Assembly: GCF_000720475.1 (NCBI RefSeq)
Contig: NZ_JOAP01000037.1
Location: 1 to 64,000 of the forward strand
Reading direction: 5' to 3'
Length of the DNA: 64,000 nucleotides
Source: Streptomyces aureocirculatus
Lineage (GTDB): Bacteria > Actinomycetota > Actinomycetes > Streptomycetales > Streptomycetaceae
This document shows, one piece after another, positions 26,580 to 33,517 of this stretch. The notes under the pieces are model-generated. The model saw nothing but the letters and a program-made list of their open reading frames with translations. It was not told the DNA's origin and ran no database searches. The position numbers and the translations under genes are program-made. The stretch's first letter is position 1. Every line of letters begins with the position of its first letter.

Positions 26580-26994
26580 GGGTCGCCGCCTCACCACATC
26601 CCGTTCGGCAGCGTCCCGCCGCCGCGCCGGTCGCACCGGACCGCGCCTTCCGTCACGGCAGCACACCGGGGCAGACCGGCCGCACCGGCCCGGCGGTGAC
26701 TTCCGGAAGGTGCTCCTTGCAGCAGTTCCCCATCTCGCCGCCCCCTGTTGAATGACACGACCATGCGCCTTCGGGTACCCCTCGTCGCCGCCGCCCGTAA
26801 ACCCGTAAACGAGTCCGCCGCGTGTTCGATTTGCGCTTTACCCTGCCCCTCCTTCGCTCCGCCGACGTATCGGGGCAGACGTGCGGGTGCGGAATATTCC
26901 ATCCGCACTGCAACAGTATGTGGCCGCAACTGGTCTCTGCGCGAGGGTTAATGAAAGAAGCATGAGAATGGCTCGAAACGGCGCGGAGCGAAAG
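26580..26994. other. redZ-redV intergenic region with an inverted repeat
   Basis: 415 bases that must hold the redZ promoter, since redZ and redV are both on the minus strand. A 7-base inverted repeat, GTGCGGA and TCCGCAC with an 8-base spacer, lies at 26887-26908 and encloses the palindrome GGAATATTCC. It could be an operator for redZ or a hairpin ending the redR-T-U-V transcript; no T-run is visible. GTAAACCC/GTAAAC direct repeats occur near 26799-26813. No gene is supported here. Confidence 0.45.
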
Positions 26995-28305
26995 TCAGAT
27001 CCAGCGTATGGGTGCGCCTGCGGAGCGCCGCGGGGAGCGCGGGAACTCGGTGGTGGGCCACCCCAGACGGCTCACGAAGAAGGCGCGCCCAGGAATATCG
27101 AGGCGCGACTGGAAGGCGGCCCGCACGTCCTCGTGCTGGAGTACGACACTCACGGGGTGCAGGACGAGCCCGGCCCGGGTGGCACACAGCCAGTAATCGG
27201 CCAGTCGCGCTCCGCCCTTCACGGCGTCCTCGACCGTCGGCGCGTGCTCGACCGTCGGCGCGTGCTCGGTGGTCGGCCCGCGCCCGGTCGTCGGCGTGCC
27301 CCCGGCGGTCGGCTCGCTCCGGGTGAAGCTCATCGCGACGACGGCCGGGGTGGGCCGTACGACGAGCGCGAGCCTGCGGGCGAGCAGGCGGTCGTAGCCG
27401 GCGTGGCTGAGCAGTCGCATCGTCGCCGGGGCAAGCGCCACGCGCAGTGCCTGCCGGCGCGGCCACGGAAGTGGCCCGAAGAGCTGGTCGAGGGCGAACC
27501 CGTCACCGCGCGCGGTGGCCGCCGCCGCGGTGGGCCGCAGATAGGCGTGGGTCTCGCGCCAGGCCGTGCGGTGGCTGAAGTCGCGGCCTCCGTACCGCGC
27601 CACCAGGTCCGCGAACGCCGCGCGGTCGGCGCCGGAGGTCAGGTGCCGTACGCCGACCTCGGCGCCGCGGGCCGCACCGCGGCCCGACGGGGTCGCCAGG
27701 CCGTCCAGGAGGGCGGGGCGGACCGGATGGGGGCGGTAGGGCGCCCGATTGGTGCGGCGCGCCCTCGCGGCGGTGCGCAGGGCCGCCAGCTCCCCGGCGC
27801 GCTCCGCCGTCCCGGCCGTGGGCCGCAGTTGCACGACGCACAGGGCCGCCCAGGCGTGGGGCCAGTCGGTGCCGGGCAGCCGTAACCCTGGCACCGGCTC
27901 GCCCTCCGCAGGACCTGCCGCGAAGCGCAGGGCGTCCACGGTCCAGCCCTGCGCGTCGAGGGCCCGCAGCAGGAGCTGCCCGTACAGGCCGCAGCTCAGT
28001 AGCATCTCGACGGCGTGCGCGGGCAGCGCGCGCAGACTGCGGCCACCGTCGAGCCCGAGTACGAGGTACTGACACGTTCCGTCGGCACCCTCTCCCGAGG
28101 ACGGCGGTTCGTTGCCGCCCTCCTCCAGCAGCCGCGCCGCCGCCGCCCGCGACTCGGCGCCGCGCGCCCACGCGAGCGCCCAGGGCTGGCAGTTGTGCGA
28201 CGAGGGACTGAGCACGGCGATCCGGGCCGCCGTGTCCAGGGCGTCGGCGAACCGGACGGTTCCGGCGGGTGCGGCGGCGGGGCGGGGGGCCCGGTCGGTG
28301 GTCAT
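26995..28305 (-). CDS. redV: RedV nitroreductase-like oxidoreductase
   Basis: 436-residue protein of the RedV/PigM group with a nitroreductase-like flavin fold (SPSSHNCQPWALAWA near the N-terminus; RARRTNRAPYRPHPV; LLSHAGYDRLLARR). PigM-type proteins oxidise the bipyrrole alcohol HBM to the aldehyde HBC, and RedV is assigned that step by position and family. GAGGAG precedes ATG 28305. Codon 141 is TTA (27883-27885, in VPGLRLPG), a third bldA-dependent gene in the cluster. Residues about 330-360 hold hexapeptide repeats (HAPTVE twice, with variants). Last gene of the redR operon. Confidence 0.87.
   Translation of the reverse strand: MTTDRAPRPAAAPAGTVRFADALDTAARIAVLSPSSHNCQPWALAWARGAESRAAAARLLEEGGNEPPSSGEGADGTCQYLVLGLDGGRSLRALPAHAVEMLLSCGLYGQLLLRALDAQGWTVDALRFAAGPAEGEPVPGLRLPGTDWPHAWAALCVVQLRPTAGTAERAGELAALRTAARARRTNRAPYRPHPVRPALLDGLATPSGRGAARGAEVGVRHLTSGADRAAFADLVARYGGRDFSHRTAWRETHAYLRPTAAAATARGDGFALDQLFGPLPWPRRQALRVALAPATMRLLSHAGYDRLLARRLALVVRPTPAVVAMSFTRSEPTAGGTPTTGRGPTTEHAPTVEHAPTVEDAVKGGARLADYWLCATRAGLVLHPVSVVLQHEDVRAAFQSRLDIPGRAFFVSRLGWPTTEFPRSPRRSAGAPIRWI
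27230..27301 (-). repeat. Four 18-bp in-frame repeats inside redV
   Basis: Two identical units TCGACCGTCGGCGCGTGC and two variants follow each other with period 18 on the top strand. They add about 24 Pro/Thr/Glu-rich residues in a loop before the conserved C-terminal part of RedV. Confidence 0.8.
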
Positions 28306-28318
28306 CGTCGTGTTCTCC

Positions 28319-29080
28319 TCAACTCCACACGAGGGCAAGGGAGTAGCCGTCGACCTCTCTGGCCCAACTGTCCAGGCGGGCGGCGTTCGCGGTGGGGGCG
28401 TAGCGGCGCAGCCCGGGGCCGGGGCGCCAGGAGAAGCGGCCGTCGGCACGCCAGGCGGTGAGTTCGACCTCCCGGGTGTCGACGCGCAGGCCGAAGCCGA
28501 AGTGTTTGAGCACGGCCTCCTTGCAGGCCCAGCGCAGCGAGAGCGGCATGGTGGCGAGCAGGGGGCAGTTGGGCGCGGTCGGGGCCAGGAGCTCGGCGAG
28601 CGCCCGGGGCACCTGGCGGGTGCGTTCCAGGTCGATGCCGAGCGTACGGGGGCCGCAGGCGGCCACGGCCAGGTCGCCGGAGTGGGTGAGGCCGACCTCC
28701 ACCGGCGCGTTCACCGTGGGCTTGCCCGCCCTGATGCCCCGGGGCACCGGGTCCACGCGCACGTCCCGGGTGTGGACGTGGCCGCCGCCGTGGCGGCGCA
28801 GATACGCGCTGACGCCGTGCTTGAGGGCGAGGCGCCCGGCCGTCCACTCCACGCGCCGCTTGGGTACGGGGAGTTCGGCGGCCCGGGCCGCCTCCTCGGC
28901 GGACAGGTGTCTGGCCTGGATCGCGGCGCGGTCCGCTTCGTCGCGGGCCCGCATCCAGGCGATGGACACCACGGCCAGGGTCAGGGGGCCGCGGACATGG
29001 GTTATCCGCAGGGGGCGGGTGGGGTCGAGGGTCACGCCGTCGTCGAGAGGGGGCGCCGCGGTACGCGCGATGAGGGCCAT
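28319..29080 (-). CDS. redU: 4'-phosphopantetheinyl transferase RedU
   Basis: Sfp-type phosphopantetheinyl transferase, 253 residues, which converts apo carrier proteins to the holo form; in S. coelicolor RedU serves the red pathway, notably the prolyl carrier RedO. Metal and CoA motifs are present: TLGIDLERT (GIDxE) and RWACKEAVLKHFG (W/F-x2-KEA-x2-K), with VNAPVEVGLTHSGDLAVAAC before them. It lies 4 bases after the DUF6206-like gene and 13 bases before redV, inside the redR operon. Likely clients here are RedO, RedQ and the carrier domains of RedN and RedL. Confidence 0.94.
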   Translation of the reverse strand: MALIARTAAPPLDDGVTLDPTRPLRITHVRGPLTLAVVSIAWMRARDEADRAAIQARHLSAEEAARAAELPVPKRRVEWTAGRLALKHGVSAYLRRHGGGHVHTRDVRVDPVPRGIRAGKPTVNAPVEVGLTHSGDLAVAACGPRTLGIDLERTRQVPRALAELLAPTAPNCPLLATMPLSLRWACKEAVLKHFGFGLRVDTREVELTAWRADGRFSWRPGPGLRRYAPTANAARLDSWAREVDGYSLALVWS

Positions 29081-29084
29081 GGGG

Positions 29085-29996
29085 TCAGCGGTCCACCGGG
29101 GGCGGGAGCAGGAAGGGGTAGGGCTTGCGCCGCACGGTGCGGTGCCAGAACCGGTCGACGGCGCGCAGCCGCTGGATCAGCTCCCACATCCGGGCGTCGC
29201 CCCGGTAGTACGCGGCGACCTCGTCGGCGGTGAGCGGCTTCTCCAGGCGGGCGTTGGCCTGTTCGAGGAACGCGGGGATCAGGGCGCCGAGGCGTTCCTT
29301 GTGGAGGTTGCCGAGGAAGTCGAGCAGTACGCCGCGCGTCTCGTAGAACTTGTCGAAGATCGACTTGGCCATGGAGACGCGTACGGCGTCGCGCAGGATC
29401 CACGGCAGCGAGGTGAAGAAGAGCCGCACGTCGAGGCGTTCGCGGCCGCGGGCGTCGCGCATCAGCGGCGTGGTGACGTCCAGATAGGTCAGCTCACCGC
29501 CCACGTCCATCCAGTTGGATGCCTGCGCGTCGAGGCCGAGCCCGGGGTGTACGGCGGCGTCGACGCCGTCGAGGAAGCGGGCGAAGAAGTTCTTCGCCCA
29601 GGTCTCGTCCTGTGTGTGGAGCAGCCGCGAACACAGCCGCTCCCGCGGGAGTTCGCGCTGCACGCAGTAGGCGATGACGCGTCCGCCGGGCCCGCGGGTG
29701 TGCCACACCTCGGTGGGGGCCACGGTGAGGCCGCGTTCGGTCAAAAGGCGCAGGTACTCGTCGAGGGAGCGGCGGTAGCGGTCGAAGCGGTCCTGGCCCG
29801 GGAAGGCGGGCAGCCGTTTGCAGGCGAAGGACCCCTCGGCGGTGCGGAGCCGCAGGACGAGGGTGATCTCGCCGTATCCCAGGACGTCGAGGGTGCTGTT
29901 GGCGCCGCCGCGGGCGTTGTCGTCGGGGGCGCGCAGGGCGTCCTGGACCTGTGTCTCCAGGCGCGCCAGAGCGGTGTGCGGGACCGTGAAGGTCAT
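29085..29996 (-). CDS. DUF6206-like conserved protein in the redS/redT position
   Basis: 303-residue protein of unknown function. It looks like a member of the DUF6206 family, distantly kinase-like in layout: an N-terminal lobe (TLVLRLRTAEGSFACKRLPA, from EITLVLRL, with a possible ATP-lysine CKRLP) and a later acidic segment with a catalytic-loop-like pattern (LGLDAQASNWMDVGGELTYLDVT). No definite nucleotide-binding motif can be called. It sits where S. coelicolor has redT and redS, both of unknown role; only one gene is present here. Co-transcribed with redR (54-base gap) and redU (4-base gap). Confidence 0.7.
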   Translation of the reverse strand: MTFTVPHTALARLETQVQDALRAPDDNARGGANSTLDVLGYGEITLVLRLRTAEGSFACKRLPAFPGQDRFDRYRRSLDEYLRLLTERGLTVAPTEVWHTRGPGGRVIAYCVQRELPRERLCSRLLHTQDETWAKNFFARFLDGVDAAVHPGLGLDAQASNWMDVGGELTYLDVTTPLMRDARGRERLDVRLFFTSLPWILRDAVRVSMAKSIFDKFYETRGVLLDFLGNLHKERLGALIPAFLEQANARLEKPLTADEVAAYYRGDARMWELIQRLRAVDRFWHRTVRRKPYPFLLPPPVDR

Positions 29997-30050
29997 GGGG
30001 TGCCTAACTCTCGGCGCGGTTCGTTCCGGTGTCGGCGGCGCGGGACCGCC

Positions 30051-31409
30051 TCACGCCGCGGTCACCACGAGCACGGCGTTCTGGCCCCCGAAGCCGAAGG
30101 AGTTGCTGACGGCGGCGTCGAGCCGCCGCTCGCGCGGGGCGCCCGCGACGATGTCCAGTTCGACGTCGGGGTCCTGGTGGCACAGGTTGGCGGTCGGCGG
30201 CACCCTGCCGTGCTGTACGGCGAGGACGGTGAGCGCCGCCTCGATCGCGCCCGCGGCACCCAGGGTGTGGCCGAGCACGCCCTTGGTGGAGGTGACCGCG
30301 GGGCCCGCGCCGAGGAACTTGCGAAGGACCGCTGCCTCGGCCGCGTCGTTGAGCGGTGTGGACGTGCCGTGCGCGTTCACATGGTCGACCTCGTCCGGCA
30401 TGACGCCCGCCCGTGCGAGCGCCGTACGCAGCGCCAGGAGCACTCCGGTGCCCTGCGGGTCGGGTGCCGTCATGTGGTGGGCGTCGGCCGACGCGCCGTA
30501 CCCGGCGATGCGGGCCCGTACGGTGGCGCCCCGCGCGCGGGCGTCGGCGACCCGTTCGAGGACGAGCATGCCGCTGCCCTCGCCGATGACGAATCCGTCC
30601 CGGTCCCGGTCGAAGGGGCGGGAGGCGGCGGCGGGTTCGCCGGTCCGTCGCGAGAGGGCGCCCATCTGCGCGAAGCCGGTCACCATCAGCGGGGTCACAC
30701 CGGCCTCGCCGCCGCCCGCGACCACCACGTCGCAACTGCCGTCGCGGAGCAGGGCGAGCGCCGTGCCGACGGCGGTGGCGCCGGAAGCGCAGGCCGTGGC
30801 GGTCACCAGGTTCGGTCCTGTCGCGCCCAGGTCCATGGCGAGGTGTCCGGCGACCATGTTCGGCACCAGCATGGGGATCAGGAGGGCCGAGACCGCCTGC
30901 GGCCCTTCGCCGAGCATGCGGCGGTGCTGGGTCTCCCAGGTCGCGACGCCGCCGAGGCCGCAGCCCACGACGACGCCCACCCTGGCCCCGTCCCACGTAC
31001 GCGGATCGAGCCCGCTGTCCGCGACGGCCTCGCGCGCGGCGGCCAACGACAGTTGGCTGAACCGGTCGTGCGTCAGGGCGCTGCGCCGGCCGACGTGCTC
31101 GCGGGAGGAGAAGCCGGGCACGGTGCAGGAGATGTCGACGGGGAGCCCCGCGAGGTGCGGGTCCGTCGCGGCGGTGGAGCGGCCCGCGCACACCCCGGCC
31201 CAGGTGGCGTCCACACCGATGCCTGCGGCCGTGACAAGGCCCAGGCCGGTGACGGCGATGGCGTCAGTACTGTCGGCGGTGGTGCTGTCGGCGGCCGCGG
31301 TGTCGGTGGCGGCGGTGTCGTCGACCGTGTCGTCGCCGGGCGGTGCCGCGTCATCGCCGACGGCCGCGCCCGGTTCCTTCCGGATGGCCCTGCCGTACCT
31401 CGTGCTCAT
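30051..31409 (-). CDS. redR: Beta-ketoacyl-ACP synthase II-type enzyme RedR
   Basis: KAS II/FabF-like condensing enzyme, 452 residues, which elongates the fatty acyl chain on RedQ toward dodecanoyl-ACP for the alkylpyrrole. The catalytic triad is intact: Cys in ATACASGATAVG, His in VNAHGTSTPLND, His in GVLGHTLGAAGAIEA. Residues 1-50 form a low-complexity Asp/Ala/Thr-rich extension (DDTAATDTAAADSTTADSTD) before the domain start IAVTGLGLVTAAG, longer than in usual FabF. ATG 31409 has GGTGGGG upstream. It heads the leftward operon redR-DUF6206-redU-redV from the divergent redR/redP promoter region. Confidence 0.93.
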   Translation of the reverse strand: MSTRYGRAIRKEPGAAVGDDAAPPGDDTVDDTAATDTAAADSTTADSTDAIAVTGLGLVTAAGIGVDATWAGVCAGRSTAATDPHLAGLPVDISCTVPGFSSREHVGRRSALTHDRFSQLSLAAAREAVADSGLDPRTWDGARVGVVVGCGLGGVATWETQHRRMLGEGPQAVSALLIPMLVPNMVAGHLAMDLGATGPNLVTATACASGATAVGTALALLRDGSCDVVVAGGGEAGVTPLMVTGFAQMGALSRRTGEPAAASRPFDRDRDGFVIGEGSGMLVLERVADARARGATVRARIAGYGASADAHHMTAPDPQGTGVLLALRTALARAGVMPDEVDHVNAHGTSTPLNDAAEAAVLRKFLGAGPAVTSTKGVLGHTLGAAGAIEAALTVLAVQHGRVPPTANLCHQDPDVELDIVAGAPRERRLDAAVSNSFGFGGQNAVLVVTAA

Positions 31410-31482
31410 CGAATGCGCCCCACCTCTCCGGTCGCTTGAGGTCGAGTCTGCGGGCCGTGCCTGACCGGTCACGCCGCCGAAC

Positions 31483-31500
31483 GCTGACCGATGGCTGACC
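31483..31500 (+). promoter_or_regulatory. Candidate SARP heptamer pair, GCTGACC x2
   Basis: GCTGACC at 31483 and 31494 are separated by 4 bases (11-base period), the spacing SARP activators recognise. It lies between redR and redP. RedD is the obvious candidate ligand. Confidence 0.5.
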
Positions 31501-31539
31501 ACGCGGGCTTCGGGCGGGCCGCGCCGCCGCTCCCGGCCC

Positions 31540-31568
31540 GATCAGCGTGCCGTCAGCGAGCCGTCAGC
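31540..31568 (-). promoter_or_regulatory. Candidate SARP heptamer triplet, GCTGAYS x3
   Basis: Read on the minus strand, GCTGACG, GCTGACG and GCTGATC occur at exact 11-base steps with 4-base spacers; a further GCTGACA lies at 31591-31585. The core matches the forward pair at 31483-31500 but in the opposite direction, so each strand of the divergent promoter has its own array. The triplet is about 130 bases upstream of redR. Confidence 0.5.
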
Positions 31569-31706
31569 TTCCGTGACCGTGTCCTGTCAGCCCGCCCCGC
31601 GACACTCGAAGTGCACCGCACGGTTGCACGGCGATGCCTCCGACACCGCGGCACGCACCCGGGCCGCGCCCGGGACGCCACAGCCCGAGCCGTCAGCCGA
31701 TCACCG

Positions 31707-31753
31707 GCAACCAGCAACCAGCAACCAGCAACCAGCAACCAGCAACCAGCAAC
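31707..31753 (+). repeat. 7-bp tandem repeat (GCAACCA) upstream of redP
   Basis: Six perfect copies of GCAACCA and a partial seventh, ending 71 bases before the redP GTG. The rest of the 415-base redR-redP region shows no gene. The array could be a regulator site, a slippage-prone spacer or part of the redP leader. Confidence 0.85.
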
Positions 31754-31824
31754 AGCTCAGCACCGCCACATCAGTCACACCAGCCACACCAGCGTCCTGC
31801 CGTCCGGGAGACCGAGGAGCACGC

Positions 31825-32856
31825 GTGACCGCACCCCCACCGAGTCAGCCGCCACCGCAGCGGGCCGCGGTCCTCACCGGGGTCGGCGGCTGTCTGCCGC
31901 CGACCGTCGTCAGCAACGACGAGCTCGCCGCGCGTCTCGACAGCTCCGACGCGTGGATCCGGTCCCGCACCGGCATCCGGCAGCGGTACTTCGCCGCACC
32001 CGGCACCGCCACCTCCGACCTGGCCGTCGGCGCCGGAGCCAAGGCACTCAAGTCGTCCGGCACGCCCGTCGTGGACGCCGTGCTGCTCGCCACCACCACG
32101 CCGGACCGGCCGTGCCCGGCGACCGCCCCCACCGTCGCGGCGCGGCTCGGTCTGACCGGCACCGCCGCCTTCGACGTGTCCGCGGTCTGTACGGGCTTCG
32201 TGTACGCCCTCGCCACCGCGGCCGGTCTGATCGCCACCGGTGCCGCCGACCGTGTCCTGGTGATCGGCGCGGAGACGTTCTCCACGCTGCTCGACCCCGG
32301 GGACCGGTCCACCGCGGTGATCTTCGGTGACGGTGCGGGCGCCGTGGTCCTGCGCGCCGGCGACCCCGCGGAGCCGGGCGCGCTCGGGCCGTTCGACCTG
32401 GGCAGCGACGGCGGCAGGGAGGACCTGATCACGGTGCCCTCGGGCGGATCGCGGCAGCGTCTTTCGGGCGTGCCGCCGCAGCCCGCGGACCGCTACTTCG
32501 CCATGGACGGCAAGGAGGTGTTCCGGCACGCGGTGCAGCGCATGTCCGCGTCGGCGCGGGCGGTCCTGGACCGCGCCGGATGGGCACCGCGGGACGTCGA
32601 CCACCTGGTGGGACACCAGGCCAATCTGCGCATCACCAACCATGTGGCCGACGAGGTCGGCATCCCGCGGCCGCGCTGCTTCAGCAACATCGCCGACGTC
32701 GGCAACACCGCGGCCGCGTCCATCCCCCTCGCCCTTGACCAGGCCCACAACGACGGTGTCCTGCGGGCGGGCGGACGGGTGCTGCTCACCGCGTTCGGCG
32801 GCGGGCTCACCTGGGGGTCGACGGTGCTGACCTGGCCGCGGCTCGACCGCATCTGA
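31825..32856 (+). CDS. redP: Beta-ketoacyl-ACP synthase III RedP
   Basis: KAS III (FabH-like) enzyme, 343 residues, which starts the dodecanoate chain by condensing acetyl-CoA with malonyl-RedQ. The triad is present: C122 in VSAVCTGFVYAL, His in LVGHQANLRITN and Asn in DVGNTAAASIPLAL. Other family blocks are WIRSRTGIRQRYF and IFGDGAGAVVL. GTG 31825 is selected because GAGGAG lies 6 bases upstream and the protein then begins just before the conserved VLTGVGGCLPP; a much longer upstream frame runs through the GCAACCA repeats and is unlikely coding. First gene of the long rightward operon redP to redG. Confidence 0.94.
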   Translation: MTAPPPSQPPPQRAAVLTGVGGCLPPTVVSNDELAARLDSSDAWIRSRTGIRQRYFAAPGTATSDLAVGAGAKALKSSGTPVVDAVLLATTTPDRPCPATAPTVAARLGLTGTAAFDVSAVCTGFVYALATAAGLIATGAADRVLVIGAETFSTLLDPGDRSTAVIFGDGAGAVVLRAGDPAEPGALGPFDLGSDGGREDLITVPSGGSRQRLSGVPPQPADRYFAMDGKEVFRHAVQRMSASARAVLDRAGWAPRDVDHLVGHQANLRITNHVADEVGIPRPRCFSNIADVGNTAAASIPLALDQAHNDGVLRAGGRVLLTAFGGGLTWGSTVLTWPRLDRI

Positions 32857-32940
32857 GGACTCGCCCGCCATCTGGAGATTCGACCGCAGCCGCGGACCAC
32901 AACTGGGGCCGGTCGCGCGACAGAGCAGAAGGAGAACCGC

Positions 32941-33249
32941 ATGAGCGAGACACGTGAGACGAGCGAGACGGGCGAGACGTACGGGAGGCTGGTCGATCTG
33001 CTGGTCGACCGGTTCGAGGTGGACCGTGCGGAGGTCGCCCCGGACACCAGGTTCGAGGACCTCGACATGGACTCGCTGTTCCTGGTCGAGCTGCTCCTCG
33101 TCATCCAGTCCGAGTTCAAGGTCGACATCGGTGAGGACGCGGCGACCCCGGGCGACACGGTCGCGGCGGTCGCCGCACTCATCGAGGGAAGGCGCCCCCT
33201 CACGAGCCCGGGCGCCGGTACGGCGTCGATCACCGGAGACCGGGCGTAG
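32941..33249 (+). CDS. redQ: Acyl carrier protein RedQ
   Basis: Discrete acyl carrier protein, 102 residues, dedicated to dodecanoate assembly with RedP and RedR. The phosphopantetheine site is S45 in LDMDSLFLVELLLVI. A short leader of Glu/Thr repeats (ETRETSETGETY) precedes the domain, and the tail after residue 85 is unstructured. ATG 32941 follows AGAAGGAGAACC. It lies 84 bases after redP and 7 bases before redO. Confidence 0.93.
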   Translation: MSETRETSETGETYGRLVDLLVDRFEVDRAEVAPDTRFEDLDMDSLFLVELLLVIQSEFKVDIGEDAATPGDTVAAVAALIEGRRPLTSPGAGTASITGDRA

Positions 33250-33256
33250 GGCGGCC

Positions 33257-33517
33257 ATGACCACCGAAGAGTCGATCATCAACTACATCGCCGACGTCTG
33301 GCTAGACGGCGACACCGAAGGCCTCGACGCCCAACTCCCCATCACCGAGCTGAACATCATCGACTCGGCCGGGATCTTCGACCTGGTGCACTACTTGCAG
33401 AGCGACTTCCGCGTCACCGTCCCGCTGCAGGAGATCTCCCCGGCGAACTTCCGGACCGTCGACTCGATCGCCGCGCTCGTCGAACGGCTGCGGGCCAAAG
33501 GAGAGAGCGTGCGATGA
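33257..33517 (+). CDS. redO: Prolyl/pyrrolyl carrier protein RedO
   Basis: 86-residue peptidyl carrier protein that holds L-proline loaded by RedM and the pyrrole thioester made by RedW. The pantetheine serine is S37 in LNIIDSAGIFDLVHYL, with the PCP-like ISPANFRTVDSIAALV third helix. The stop overlaps the redN start by 4 bases (ATGA), so its synthesis is coupled to its downstream partner. Confidence 0.93.
   Translation: MTTEESIINYIADVWLDGDTEGLDAQLPITELNIIDSAGIFDLVHYLQSDFRVTVPLQEISPANFRTVDSIAALVERLRAKGESVR

Noticed and set aside
26748..26951. Small plus-strand frame upstream of redZ
   Set aside because: No ribosome site or homologous feature; the region is better read as the redZ promoter.
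31573..31824. N-terminal extension of RedP through the GCAACCA repeats
   Set aside because: Gives an Asn/Gln/Pro-rich leader with no KAS III similarity; GTG 31825 has GAGGAG and matches the family start.
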